Shown here piece after piece: positions 1-10,660 of a stretch of 64,000 bases of DNA; position 1 is the stretch's first letter, and every line of letters starts with the position of its first letter. The position numbers and the translations under genes are program-made. The notes under the pieces are model-generated. The model was not told where the DNA came from, made no database searches, and worked only from the letters and a program-made list of their open reading frames with translations. The stretch spans positions 20,431,310 through 20,495,309 of the forward strand of contig NC_068352.1 in NCBI RefSeq assembly GCF_014633365.1, written 5' to 3'. The DNA is from Diospyros lotus (Eukaryota; Streptophyta; Magnoliopsida; Ericales; Ebenaceae).

Positions 1-206
1 CTAACCCCTCGATTCAGATATAAATAGTTAGACACTCATTTTTAGAGCTAAGCCTTACAATTTTAGTAGAATCTAACTTAGATATTAGAGTGTTTGTACA
101 ATGAATGTCATGTCCTCTGTAATCATTTTTTTTTTCAAAGTATTTGAAGACTACTTTCCTCAAAAAATAAAGAAATTATTGTGCACAACAACAACAACTG
201 CATGTT
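1..206. other. AT-rich flank, no gene seen
   Basis: I see no coding signal or repeat structure here. It lies 3' of the last recognisable KH-gene exon on the minus strand and may be intron or 3' untranslated sequence of that gene. Confidence 0.4.
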
Positions 207-507
207 TTAATTTTTTGAGTTTTTCTTATTTATTTTTATTTTGAACATTTTTTGTTCTACTATTAAAGTATTTATTATGAATACCTGGATCAAGTTTTCA
301 ACAGTATGCTTCTGTTCAGATGTGCCAGATATTATAGCTACATGATCACTCCTAAAAGATTTTGAATCACAGATCTCAACAACTGCTCCAGATATCTTGC
401 GGATGTGAGTAGGAATGACCATCTCAAGAGTTGGAGCAGACAATCCTCCATACAGCTTTGATGAGTATTGAGCATGAAGACAAAGATCCATAATCAAAGT
501 CTCCCAT
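207..507 (-). pseudogene. KH-domain RNA-binding protein gene, 3' fragment (broken)
   Basis: The minus strand encodes the C-terminal KH domain of a plant poly(C)-binding-type protein (HEN4/FLK-like family). Visible blocks are YSSKLYGGL, LEMVIP, IRKISGAVVEICDSK and the closing helix AIISGTSEQKHTVENLIQVF. Two defects stand out. The reading frame changes between the GSLSS block next to position 507 and YSSKLYGG. The stretch between MVIP and IRKISG, where the family carries the RNA-contacting GxxG loop, is missing: VIP is followed directly by TH-IRKISG. Coding similarity stops at a CAG/GTA near 285, which resembles a splice donor, and the open frame then runs to a stop at 207. The continuation upstream lies at 10514-10660, on the far side of a CACTA insertion whose target duplication CAT is 505-507. 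Family assignment is from recognised motifs. The loss of function is inferred. Confidence 0.7.
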
Positions 508-871
508 CACTACAATAAAACAATCTTTTCGCTACAATTTTTTTTTTTTACGTAAAAAAGAATTTTGTAGCAAATTTTGCTACGAAACTATTAAATTGTA
601 GGAGTTAAAATTTTTTCTCACCAAACATAGCTTTTAGTTATGAAAATTTTAACTATACTATAAATTTCGTAGCTAAAAGTTAATATTTTGCTACGTAATT
701 ATTAAATTATAGACAATTTAAATGAACTAATTTTTTTATCACCAAATATAATTTTTCAATACCAAAGTTTTATCTACAATCTTAAATTACGTAGCTAAAA
801 AATAAGATTTTTCTACAAAAATTTTAAATTGTAGTTAAATGATAAGTTTAATTTTTTAAATTAAAAATAAT

Positions 872-883
872 GAAAATTAAAAA
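872..883. repeat. LINE target-site duplication, left copy
   Basis: The 12-mer GAAAATTAAAAA occurs here and again at 9581-9592, directly after the LINE poly(A) tract. This brackets the LINE and fixes its 5' boundary near 884. Confidence 0.7.
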
Positions 884-1734
884 ATATAGAAAGTTTTTCT
901 CTCTCTAGCTTGAGAGGTTTTGAGGTCTCTGTGGCTCTCCCTAAGCAAACTGCGCATATGGCGCGTTCTTGTCGGTCTACGCTGGCGAGATCACGTCCGA
1001 GGAGTAGGCCTCCCTTAGGCCGAATCAAAGGGGGTATTGATGTTGCACCTTTTTGTATATTAGTTTTGATGATAAAAAACATATATTAAGTTTAATCCCT
1101 AAGTCATAAGTTAAGGTTATAGTTTTCAACATATATCAATTTCAATATTACTTTGTGATAATGAAACCAAATGAATTATAAAGAGACATATAATGAAAAC
1201 CAAATGTATCAAGATTTCAAAACCCTGTTTTGACTAAGTCTGGAAGGTTAGCACCTTATAAGGAGACATATAAGAAAATATTTTATTTTTAGAAAACTAT
1301 CTCTCGATATTTTGATATCTAACATTCATTAGTGCTAAAACGATTTTTAATAAATTTTTCATTAAATAGAAAGTATATATTTTGGAGGTGATAAAATCAC
1401 AAAATCCTAAGTTTGTACTAAAATCCAAATTCTACTTTCTTATAGCTATAGATTTTGATTTTTTGGATATTTTTATTGAATCCAAATAAGGGGTTCTTTG
1501 TTATTTACATTTATGTGTTAAAATAAATGGAAGGTAAAATATAAATAAAATAAAATCAAGACATTTAAAATATAAATATGTTGTGATGTATACATGCTGT
1601 GGATTGTGCTTTCAAGTATATCCTTCTGAAAATCTGTTATGTTTCTATGCATGTTTTGAAACTCTTTTGAAAAGGTTTTCATGTTTTCTAAAGCGTGTAT
1701 GCTATTTCAAAACATCTATGTATTAGCATTTTTT

Positions 1735-2190
1735 TCCAGGTTTTGGACTATCTTTCGAAACCTATATGTCATGTTTCGAAACCTCATTTCTAGAGATGTA
1801 TGTTTCGAAACATGTATATCATATTTCGAAACTTTTTCAGTTTAAGCAGTATGTTTCGAAACCTATCTTAGTATGTTTCGAAACCTATGTCTCTGTCAGC
1901 AGAGATCCGAGATGCTTTTTGCTTTGCATTTTAATATTTATCTAAAAGTTTCTCAAAACATTTTTTAATGCATTCTCCATGATTTGCAAAATTCAAATTC
2001 AAATTTGAAGTGGAGATCATTATTGTATGTTAGTGGGGGAATAGATTTTGTCTCCCACTCAATGCTGTCTCTAAGTGCAAGTACAGCTGGAAATGCTATA
2101 TGTTTCAAAACATGTGGAGTATGTTTCAAAACCTAAGTGTAAAATTATGATGTTTCGAAACCTGTTGTGTATGTTTCGAAACCTACTTTT
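1735..2190. repeat. Dispersed TTTCGAAA palindrome cluster in the LTR U3 region
   Basis: The motif ATGTTTCGAAACCT and close variants recur about ten times upstream of the LTR TATA box, with scattered relatives near 1680 and 3110-3140. Each contains the palindrome TTTCGAAA. The placement upstream of the promoter fits a reiterated cis-element, but this is inference. Confidence 0.65.
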
Positions 2191-2237
2191 CTATCTTGTC
2201 TCTAACTGTTATAAACAACCAGATTTCTATCTTTTAG

Positions 2238-2245
2238 TATAAATA
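2238..2245 (+). promoter_or_regulatory. TATA box of the solo LTR
   Basis: TATAAATA lies in the middle of the LTR, between the TTTCGAAA cluster and a transcribed-looking leader. Position and sequence fit an LTR promoter. Confidence 0.5.
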
Positions 2246-2554
2246 GCAGGTATTTGAAGACAAGGAGAGATTGATTGAGAGACAACAAGCAAGAACAAGA
2301 GAGCACACACTAGAGACACACACACAAGCACAAGTGATCTAAATCCTTCTTGACAAAGCTTTCAAAGAAGATCCATTCATCCATTCCTAGATGTGCATTG
2401 TAGTGTAAAAAGGAGAAGCAAGCTAAAATTCAAAGTAGCATCCTTCAGGCTATCCTCTCTCAAACCAAGAGGTTTGTACAGCCATGTGGTAAGACATTTA
2501 GTCGCTATAAATTTGTTGGGTTGTAAAGATAAGTTATTTATCTTGTTAATGTTA

Positions 2555-2750
2555 TAAGGTTTGAGTTTAGCCTAAAACTCATTGTGGTGTAAAGGTTTGA
2601 GTTGAGCCTAAAACTCATTCTGTCAAAGGTTCGAGTTTAGCCTTAAAACTCGCTTGGTGTAAGGTTTAAGTTAAGCCCGTAAAAACTCACTTGGTGCTAG
2701 GTTTGAGTTGAACCCGTAAAAACTCACTTTGTAAGGTTTTAGGATGAACC
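2555..2750. repeat. Imperfect minisatellite in the solo LTR
   Basis: About five diverged copies of a 40-50 bp unit built on GGTTTGAGTTGAGCC followed by AAAACTCA. Within each unit GAGTT and AACTC can pair, so transcripts would form a row of small hairpins. Confidence 0.65.
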
Positions 2751-4890
2751 GTGATAAAACCCCTATTGTGGTGATCACTAGTAAAAAGTGATTGGAATTG
2801 AAAATCCTTTAAGTGGGAAAGCTTGAAGGTAGTGGACTAGGCGGGGTGCCAAACCACTATATATCTTGTGTGCAGGTGTTCTTTAGCTTTCATTTATCAT
2901 TATTGCCTATTGCACATGCTTTCCTAAGTTTTGTTATCAAAGTCTAAAACAAGTTTTCTTGAGCTTAATTGTATACACACATACAAACATATCTTTGATA
3001 TACAAACACCTTTGGTATACTCTTATTTATATATATCATCTTTACCAAAGACCATTAGTTTGAAATACAAGCCAAAAGATTTCGAATTAAGCAAAATAGA
3101 AAAGTGCATTTTGAAACATATAGCCTATATTTCGAAACCTAGTTTTCTGCCATCAATTAAAGTTTTAAATTATCAAAAAAATATACAAATCCCAATTCAC
3201 ACCCCCTCTTGGGATATATTAGCCATCATTAGGAACCAACAGGTATCTCCAACAAATTCACAGGTCATGATTGAGAAACCCAGCTATAGCAGGTGTGATT
3301 GGGATAAGTGGGGAAGATGTTTCAATGGCTGGGAATGGTGGAAGTGAATCCGCCAGATCGGAAGCAAGTTCGATAGAGGAGCTAAATGGCTACGAAACAG
3401 CTGGAATGATGTCCGAACAAGAGGAAGGTAATGAGCAAATTAGGACTAACAGTGGTACTCTTAACAATGAGGAACGATTAAAAAATGAGAGTGGTCAGGC
3501 GACAATGGTCGAGGAGGCTTCCATGCTATATGTGGACCTCTCTTGGCAAGGGGGAGTCCGAGGAGATTTGGGGCAAGGCAACGAAGAGACTGGAAGGCTT
3601 GACGAAGAGGCTGGAAGGCTTGACTTGGGTGATCCCTCGTCATTTCCTCCGTTACAGGAAGGCCGCTTTCTAGCTTCCCCACAGCGTGTAGCAGCAATGG
3701 AAGCTTTGAAGAAGGTGCGCTCATCCATGATTGTTGGGGAGAAAAGCAATGACACAAACAAGAGGGATGACAAGCGTAGAGGGCATTTTAATGCAGCTTC
3801 AAGTGCCGTCGCAAATGCCATATCCAGCTTGAAGATGGGGAAGACGGTGACCCTGGTGGTGGCAAACGACCACCATCCTCGGTTGCGATCTGCTGGTGAT
3901 GCTGTAAAAGCTCGAGATTGCAAAGCTCAGGCCTCTGACGAAGTTTCCAACTGAGCTTCCACCCATTTCCAACAAAGCCCCAACCCTCAAGATGTTACTC
4001 GGTCAGATCACATGTGACGCTTTTTTAGGAACTCCCATGCCGCTGCAGGTAGGACGTTAGGGAATGAGGTTGATGGCAGGAAATTTCAAAATGGTGGGGG
4101 CCGAGGTTATGGCTCAGATGGCCCACGCGACCCAAGAGTCTTCATTAAAAGGATGCCTCCAGCCCATCAACGTATGCCTTCTTCGAATGGGGCAGGCTAA
4201 GCTCTGAATGGGCTTGCTCGTGGAGGGCAAAGTATGGATTTTGGGCCTCCTTCATTGGGGCAGCAAGCCTTTGTTAAGCCCAATTAGAAAATTTCTCTAA
4301 GCCAGCCCAATAAATCCTGGGTTGAAATTGCTGATGACCTGCCCCAAAGAATTCCTGCCCGCCTTGAGTATTTTTCGCCTTCAGGTACACAGTCTGAAAT
4401 TCCATTAGTTCATTTACCAAGTGATGTTATTGATGAATGCACTAATTATTGGATGAATACTCTAGTTGGATATTTTATTGAAAAACATCTGCCTTTCCTG
4501 GTTATTCAAAATATTGCAAAGCGATTGTGGCAACGCCATGGCCTTCTTGAGGTTCTTTCAAGATAGTATGATGAAGGTTGTCGATGCAGGTCCGTATCAT
4601 TTTGCGGATAGGCCATTTATTATTAAGTGTTGGGAACCAGGAATGAATTTGGAGAAGGAGTCCCATTCATCCATCCCACTATGGGTTAAAATTCAGAACC
4701 CCCCATTAGAAGGATGGTCCCTGAAAGGGATTTCAATTATGTCCAGTTAAATTGGAAAACCTCTGTATGCAGACCCAATGACAGAGGATAGATCAAGATT
4801 AGGTTATGCAAGGGTTTGTGTTGAGGTCAATGTTTTGTCTAAGTTCCCAAAGCACATTGATATTGATCAAGGTGTCGATGAAGCCTGTGG

Positions 4891-4968
4891 GGAACGTCGT
4901 ATCTCTAGGCTTCCTATTGAGTATTAGTTTGGAACGTCGTATCTCTAGGCTTCCTATTGAGTATTAGT
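4891..4968 (+). repeat. 40-bp tandem duplication in LINE ORF1
   Basis: The block starting GGAACGTCGTATCTCTAGG at 4891 is repeated almost exactly at 4931. The 40-bp length is not a multiple of three, so it adds a frameshift to an already broken ORF. Confidence 0.85.
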
Positions 4969-5536
4969 GGATCCCATCTATTTGCTCCCACTGTAGGGTA
5001 TTTGATCTCTCGATCTCGTGGTGCCCAAAAAAGTTGAAGCATGACCACCAAGAGAATAATGAGAAAAGATGTGATGAAGAGGGCTTTGTGCAAGTGCAAA
5101 ATAAAAAAGGAAATGACAAAATGAAGGTTAGGGGTAAGGAAGCAGGGCTATCATCCATACTCGTTGAGCCTGATTATGCCTCGATGACCATAGTGGATTG
5201 TCTTGAATTACATACTGTTACAGTTCCTTATGAACCTAAGGAGGTTGATGCTCAAATTAAAAATAGATTATGCGCTCTTGCGGAAGAGGACAGGGACGAT
5301 GTTTCTCTAATGGTGTCAGAAGAAGAGGCAGTTGAAAGGAATCCTCAAGAAGACTTGAGTGGTCAACAAGAAAACAAAGATGAGGGCTTAGAGTTTGAGC
5401 GGGTAGAGAACATCAGCTCTGACGGGCATCAGTCTAGGACCAGAACTCAGGCCAAAAGAGATAGGAAAAAGATGCGTGATAATGGTGAGTAGAGGTAGAA
5501 CCCTATGAGCACGGATCCACCCCACCAAGAGTGAAT

Positions 5537-8500
5537 ATGATGCAGATTGCCGGTTGGAATGTCAGGGGTTTGAACCAAGCCACTAAGCAATGGGAGGTTC
5601 AGTCCTTTATTTTTCAACAGAAGTTGTCGCTTGTTGCTCTCCTAGAGACTAGGGTCAAGGAAAGGCATTCTATGGACATTTCTCTCAACATAATGCCTTC
5701 TTGGAATTGGGAGTTCAATTATGATATGTGTAATGGGGGTCGCATCTGGATTGGTTTTGATCCGACCGCCCTCAATGTGTAGAGGTTGGCCAAGTCAAAC
5801 CAATTTATCCATATCAAAGTGACGAGACCTGAGATCCCAAATCCTTTAACGTTGTCATGCATTTATGCTAGGAATGATGAGGTGGGTCAAGCCAGATTAT
5901 GGGATTCCCTTAACAGAGTTGTGAGGTCAGCAGCGTCTGATCCTTAGCTCCTCTTAGGGGATTTTAATGTGTGTTGCAACTGCTCTAAGATGAGGGGTGG
6001 AAACACCTTTTTCTCCCTAGGCATGCGCAGGTTCAATGATTTCCTTTCCTCTGCTTCGCTTCATGATTTAGCGTATAGTGGCCCCAATTTAACTTGGAGC
6101 AATAAAAGATTTGGTGAAGATTGTATTTTTCAAAAGCTGGATAGAGCCTTGGTAAATGATGGTTGGCTTGGCCATTATCCGGATAGCAGGGCTTTCTTTC
6201 TTTAGCCCGGGATTTCTAACCATAGCCCTGTTGTGGTGTCTCTATCTGTAGAGTTTCAGCATAATGGGAGCCTTTTCAAATTCCTTAACTATCTTGTTGA
6301 TCACCCCCTTTTCTTAGATAGGGTGGCAACTAGTTGGGATAGGTGGATTCCTAGCGTTCCTATGTTTTGGGTTATCCAGAAGCTTAGAGTAGTTAAGGAT
6401 GCTATGAAGATCCTTAATAGGTTTAAAGGCCATGATTCTGACCTGGTTGTGTCCCTTAGAAATAATTTAAGTTGCATCCAAGATATGAGACAAGATAACC
6501 CCCATGAGCCTATTCTTTACCAAAAAGAGCACAAGTTGAATAGGGATTACTTAGTGGCTCTTGAGCAAGAGTCATACCACTATCGCCTCTATGCTTGGAT
6601 CAAGTGGTTGGTTGAGTGGGACCGGTGCTCCTAATTCTTTTTTCAATCTATGCTCGCTAGGCGTAATAACCACTGCATTATGAACCTCTTAAGGAAGGAT
6701 GGCACCTTTACAAAGTCTAAAGAGGAGGTGACAGAAGTCATGGTCGCTTACTTCTAAAACCTTTATGGTCAACGTTCTCATCATGCGCCTCTTAACCCTC
6801 TCGATGTGGCCCCCTTTATTGATAAGTGCCTGGAGCAGGACCAATGGACAGGTCTTGTTGCTGAGGTTTCGGCTGAAGAGGTTAAGTTAACCCTTTTCAG
6901 TATGGGCGATGATAAAGCCCTTGGGCCTGATGGGTTCATGACTAAGTTTTTCAAAAAATCCTGGGAGATCGTGGGCCCAGATGTGCTGAAGGCGGTCCAA
7001 AGGTTTTTCTCTTCCAGTCGCCTTTTAGGCCAAGTTAATGCTACCATTATTAGCCTTATTCCTAAAGTGCCTCATCCTGAAACTCCGTCCCAATTCAGGC
7101 TAATCTTTTGCTGTAATGTCTTGTATAAAGTCATTACCAAGATATTGGCCAACAGGATTATGCCGGTGCGCTTAGGATTGGTGGATGTGTCTTAAGCGTT
7201 GTTTGTGCCTGAGCGTTCGATTGAGGATAATGTTCTACTTGCCTAGGAGTTGGTTTTCCAATACCTTCTTCATAAGGGACCTCTTCGCTGTGCTATGAAA
7301 GTTGATATAGCTAAGGCTTATGATATGGTGGAGTGGGATTTTCTCATGATGGTTCTTCAATTGATGAACTTCCCTCCCCAATTTTGCGGTTGGATCCAAG
7401 AGTGTATCACGACTCCTCGCTATTCGGTTAAGGTCAATGGCCAGTTAAATGGTTTTTTTTCCTAGGGGTAGGGGATTGAGACAGGTCGATCCTTTATCCC
7501 CATGCCTCTTTGTTCTCATGATGCAAATCCTTCAAGGCATTGTTAGGCATCACACGTAGCCCTTGGACTTTCAATTCCATTGAAAATGCGAGCAGCCTCG
7601 GTTACTGATGCTCATGTTCGTTGATGACTTACTCTTGTTCTCTCATGGCGACCCTAATTCGGTTAGCATCTTGAAGTCTTGCTTGGAGCTCTTTTCTTTG
7701 TTGTTTAGCCTAACGGCCAACACTTTAAAGAGTGATTGCTTTGTCTCATGTAAGGATGCTTCTCTTTGTGAGGCTATCTACAATGTCTCGGGGTTTAGAA
7801 GAAAGACCTTGCCTATACGGTATTTGGGAGTTTTGTTGCTCTCTTCTAAGCTCTCTTATGGGGATTGTCAGACCATTATTGATTGAGTTAGGAATAGAAT
7901 TTGTACTTGGCGCAACAGGCCCCTCTCTTTTGGGGGCCAGTTACAATTAGCTCAGTCAATTCTTTCCATTATTTATGTTTACTGGTCCTCGATCTTCATT
8001 CTTCCGAAGAAGGTGATTCATGAGATTGAGCATCTTATTCGTAACTTCTTTTGGAGTGGCAACGAGACGGACGCCCATAAAGCGAAAGTTGCCTGGAGTG
8101 ACATTTATTGCCTGAATAAGCAGGATGGCCTGGGCCTTAAGCCGTTTTATGTTTGGAATCAAGCCTTGGCAGCTAAGCTTATGTGGCGTTTACTGGTTGG
8201 GGATAAGGAATCTCTATGGGTGCAGTGGGTGCACACCTATAGAATTAAAGGGGAATGCTTTTGGCTCCTCAAGACTCCGTATGCTTACCTGTGGTATTGG
8301 AGGAAGTTGCTCTTATTGCGGGGAATTCTGAAACCTTTTTTTGGATGGAGGATTGGGGACAGGTGAAGTATGTTCTTTTGGTATGATCAGTGGCATCCGT
8401 TAGGTGTTCGTATTGAATGTTTCTCTCGCCAGTTACCTCGACAATCAGGCATTCCGATTTTGGCTAAGGTTTCTGATTTGATTGAAGAGAGTTCTTGGAC

Positions 8501-9460
8501 TCGGATGGAGACTTTTCCTTTGCTATCCCTAGATCTTTCTTGGAACCATCTACCCAGCCTGCCTCGTCTTGTTCGTTATGATGAGCCTTGTTGGCTTCCA
8601 GCTTCGAATGGGTTTTTCTCAATAAGGGTCATCTTCCAGGCGATTCAAGCCGAGTGCCCCCAAGTTTTATGGTACCGTTTAGTATGGTCGTCTGCTAGTA
8701 TTCCCGCCTACTCATTTATTCTGTGGTTAGCACTTCGAGAACATTTGTTTACCCTTGACCGTATTAACTTGTTCTTGTCTTTTCTAAATAGATATTTTCT
8801 TTGCAGGGCGGATGTTGAGAGACATGATCACCTATTCTTCTAGTGTAGCTATTCTAGAGAGGTGATGTCCTTCTTTCGTAGATCAAAAGAATTCAGTTGG
8901 CCCTGGCACAGATGGGATATTGGTGTCTCTTGGGCAGCAGCTAGATGGAGCGGCAAGAGTCCCTGACAGGTGGCGAACATATTGGTTCTTCAAGCCCTAG
9001 TGTATTTCATTTGGAGGGAGCGCAATAATAGGTGTTTTCGTGATCAAGAGCGATTAGCATCCTAGCTAGCTCACTTGATTCAGTGTGCAGTGTGGGCCCT
9101 GCTAGCGACTATTCGTCCCTTCAGAGTTATGCTCTTTGTCATGTCTGGCGGCTTCCGAGAGACCAGACCTCTTTCCCGTATTGAGATATCTTTGCTTTGG
9201 CGGCTATCTTCATGGCCATGGAGTTTCATCTTTGGTGTCAGCTTCTCCGACACTTATGCTTTGTTGATTCCCAGATTACTTGGGTTGTTCGAGGTCCAGG
9301 CTTTGGTATTCTTGAGATCTTTCATGTTGCCTTGTCATATCTTCATGGGATCTCTTATTTCTTTTGTACATACTTTAGTTTTCTTCCTTTTCCTCTCTTT
9401 TTATAATTATTTATTTTTACCTTTTTTATATTTAGTTTTTTTTTTTTTCCCCAGAGGGTG
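5537..9460 (+). pseudogene. LINE ORF2 (endonuclease, reverse transcriptase, zf-RVT), broken
   Basis: ORF2 would nick target DNA and reverse-transcribe the LINE RNA. The endonuclease begins at MMQIAGWNVRGLN (5537) with LVALLETRVK, then LLLGDFN near 5950 and SNHSPVVVSLS near 6220. The reverse transcriptase spans about 6790-7960: DKALGPDGF, ISLIPKVPHPETPSQFRLI, AMKVDIAKAYDMVEWDF, and the catalytic MFVDDLLLFSHGD near 7610. Then follow RYLGVLLL and the thumb-like FFWSG region (8050), and a zf-RVT-like segment at about 8370-8840 (WYDQWHPLG). Stops or frameshifts occur near 5780, 5945, 6204, 6634, 6757, 7195, 7245, 7465 and 7886. No RNase H domain is clear. Confidence 0.85.
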
Positions 9461-9592
9461 ATCGGTGATGTGTTGTTCCCCTTGGTTTTTTGGTGGTCTG
9501 GGGTGTGCCCTGACTTCTGTTTGTAGCCTTTGTTCATGGTGTGTTTTGATCTATATATCTCTTATTTACAAAAAAAAAAAGAAAATTAAAAA

Positions 9593-10513
9593 TAAAAAGA
9601 AAATAAGGGAACATTTGGTGGGAAAAACTTTTCACTAAAATTTTGTTTTTACTGAAAAAAATATAAAAACATAAGTTTAATTTTCATTGAAAAAACATAA
9701 GTTTACTGAAATTTAAACGAGAGAGGGAAGGTTTGATTTTGTTTTCACTGAAATCTAAAAAGTTTAATTTTCACTCAACATTCGGTGGCAACCCTTTTTC
9801 TTGTGCAAACCCTCCATCTTGCAAAACTGGGTTCCCTTTCGTGCAAAACCGACTCTAGAAGGAAAAGCAACCCAAAAGGTAAGGCAAAGCAACCCAGTTT
9901 CCCATCAAATCCGAATCCCTAGAGCTTCAATCCCAGCGAAGAACAACCTTCATCCCCGCCAAATCCAAAGCCTTCAATCCTAGTGAATCTGTTTCTTCTT
10001 GAAGACAAACCCATGACAAGACAATTTGGTAGTTCAAAGACCTCTGGTACGTTAATCTATTCAACAAAGAACCAACCCTTTATCCCCGCCAAATCCAAAA
10101 TCTCATTGTAGAGACGTTAATCTGTTTCTTTCCCTTAATTGATTTTGCCCTTATTGCTTGGATTCATTGGTTATGTTTTAACTGTACAAGCACACCATAT
10201 GTTTGATAAAAAGCCTAATAAGTGATCTGACCACTCTTATGAAAATCAACATCATCACCTACGAAAATCAGTATAATTAGCTACGATATATGTCGTAGTA
10301 TAAAACCAATGCCTTCTCTACGTTTACCTGACTATAGTGAAAAGTGTATTATTCTCTACGAAACCTTAAATCGTAGCTAAATACTATTAGCTACGAAGCT
10401 TTGGCTACAATTCACGTTACGAATAAAATTTCATAGTTCATTGATTTTTGCTACGAAAATTGAATTTTTAACCACGAAAAATTTCGTAGAGAAAACCAAA
10501 ATTTGTTGTAGTG
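9593..10513. other. Right arm of the CACTA element
   Basis: This continues the CACTA element after the LINE. 9600-9780 is AT-rich. 9780-10140 is a more balanced stretch without a lasting frame. 10250-10513 carries repeated CTACGAAA-type subterminal motifs and the terminal TGTAGTG. Confidence 0.7.
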
Positions 10514-10660
10514 CATCGATAAAAATCCATTGCCATAAAGGCTGCTTGAAGAAAGCATCCCCAATCCACTCCCACTTTCAGCTCTCTTCTCATAACTTAA
10601 TTGTGGAGCTAGAGGAATGGTGTTTGAGAATAGTCGTGTATCACATACATATGAGGCAGT
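10514..10660 (-). pseudogene. KH-domain protein gene, upstream fragment
   Basis: On the minus strand an open frame reads SYVCDTRLFSNTIPLAPQLS, then YEKRAESGSGLGMLSSSSLY and GNGFLSM, ending at the CAT target duplication. With one duplication copy and the CACTA removed, it continues GDFDYGSLSS into the fragment at 207-507, as expected for the linker before the last KH domain of this family. A single-frame shift then appears. Upstream coding sequence stops at about 10660, where an LTR-like segment begins. The join across the CACTA is strong; the family call rests on the downstream KH motif. Confidence 0.6.

Larger units (their letters stand above)
1038..3241 (+). mobile_element. Solo LTR, 2.2 kb, inserted in LINE ORF1
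   Basis: The sequence begins TGATGTTGCACC and ends AGGAACCAACA, and the pentamer GGTAT flanks it on both sides (1033-1037 and 3242-3246). Joining the flanks restores an open LINE ORF1 frame. A TATAAATA box lies at 2238-2245 on the plus strand, followed by a likely transcribed R region, which sets the orientation. No internal retroelement domain is present, so this is a product of LTR-LTR recombination. It contains a cluster of TTTCGAAA motifs (1735-2185) and a repeat of about 45-50 bp (2555-2750). The superfamily cannot be told from the LTR alone. Confidence 0.85.
958..5492 (+). pseudogene. LINE ORF1 (DUF4283 plus CCHC zinc knuckle), broken
   Basis: ORF1 encodes the nucleic-acid-binding partner of LINE ORF2. 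It starts with ATG at 958 (MARSCRSTLARSRPR). If the solo LTR is removed at the GGTAT duplication, the frame reads on through RIKGVSPTNSQVMIEK. The frame is lost near 3270-3300; the protein continues in another frame as VIGISGEDVSMAGNGG and onwards to about 3950. The DUF4283 region lies at about 4440-4900 (LVGYFIEKHLPFLVIQ, FQDSMMKVVDAGPYHFADRP, SIPLWVKIQNPPLEGW). A decayed zinc knuckle follows near 4970-5035 (C..C context ICSHCRVF, ending CPKK). The charged C-terminal tail ends at 5492. Multiple stops mean it cannot make a full protein. Confidence 0.8.
884..9580 (+). mobile_element. L1-type LINE retrotransposon, decayed, split by a solo LTR
   Basis: A full-length or near full-length plant L1 element in plus orientation. 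It has a short 5' leader (884-957), an ORF1 with DUF4283 and a CCHC knuckle, an ORF2 with an AP-type endonuclease, reverse transcriptase and zf-RVT region, and a terminal A-tract at 9570-9580. A 12-bp duplication flanks it (872-883 and 9581-9592). Removing the solo LTR at 1038-3241 leaves about 6.5 kb, normal for the family. Both ORFs carry many stops and frameshifts. Several stops sit where the family has Gln or Trp (for example before LLLGDFN, in YF-NLYG, and in LLA-ELVF), as expected from C-to-T decay of methylated DNA. It is inserted inside the CACTA element. Confidence 0.9.
508..10513. mobile_element. CACTA (En/Spm-type) transposon, non-autonomous, with nested insertions
   Basis: The left end reads CACTACAATAAAAC at 508 and the right end reads TTTGTTGTAGTG up to 10513, giving inverted CACTACAA(T/C)AAA termini. 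The trinucleotide CAT occurs directly outside both ends (505-507 and 10514-10516), the 3-bp target duplication typical of CACTA elements. Short motifs of the GCTACGA/TCGTAGC type are repeated in both subterminal zones (530-870 and about 10250-10510). I find no TNP2 or TNPA-like coding sequence, so this copy looks non-autonomous. Without the LINE inserted at 884 it would be only about 1.3 kb. The segment 9780-10140 is less AT-rich and could be an old promoter or first-exon remnant of the parent element. It is inserted in a KH-domain gene. Confidence 0.9.

Noticed and set aside
1735..2190. Regularly repeated motifs as a CRISPR array
   Set aside because: Units are short, spacing is irregular, there are no unique equal-length spacers, and the DNA is a plant LTR.
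2931..3347. A 138-codon plus-strand frame
   Set aside because: It joins LTR sequence to LINE ORF1 across the LTR boundary at 3241; only its last part is real LINE coding sequence.
3461..3990. Several open frames on both strands over LINE ORF1
   Set aside because: They are shadows of the LINE ORF1 coding frame, which has recognisable composition and continues into DUF4283; the other frames match nothing.
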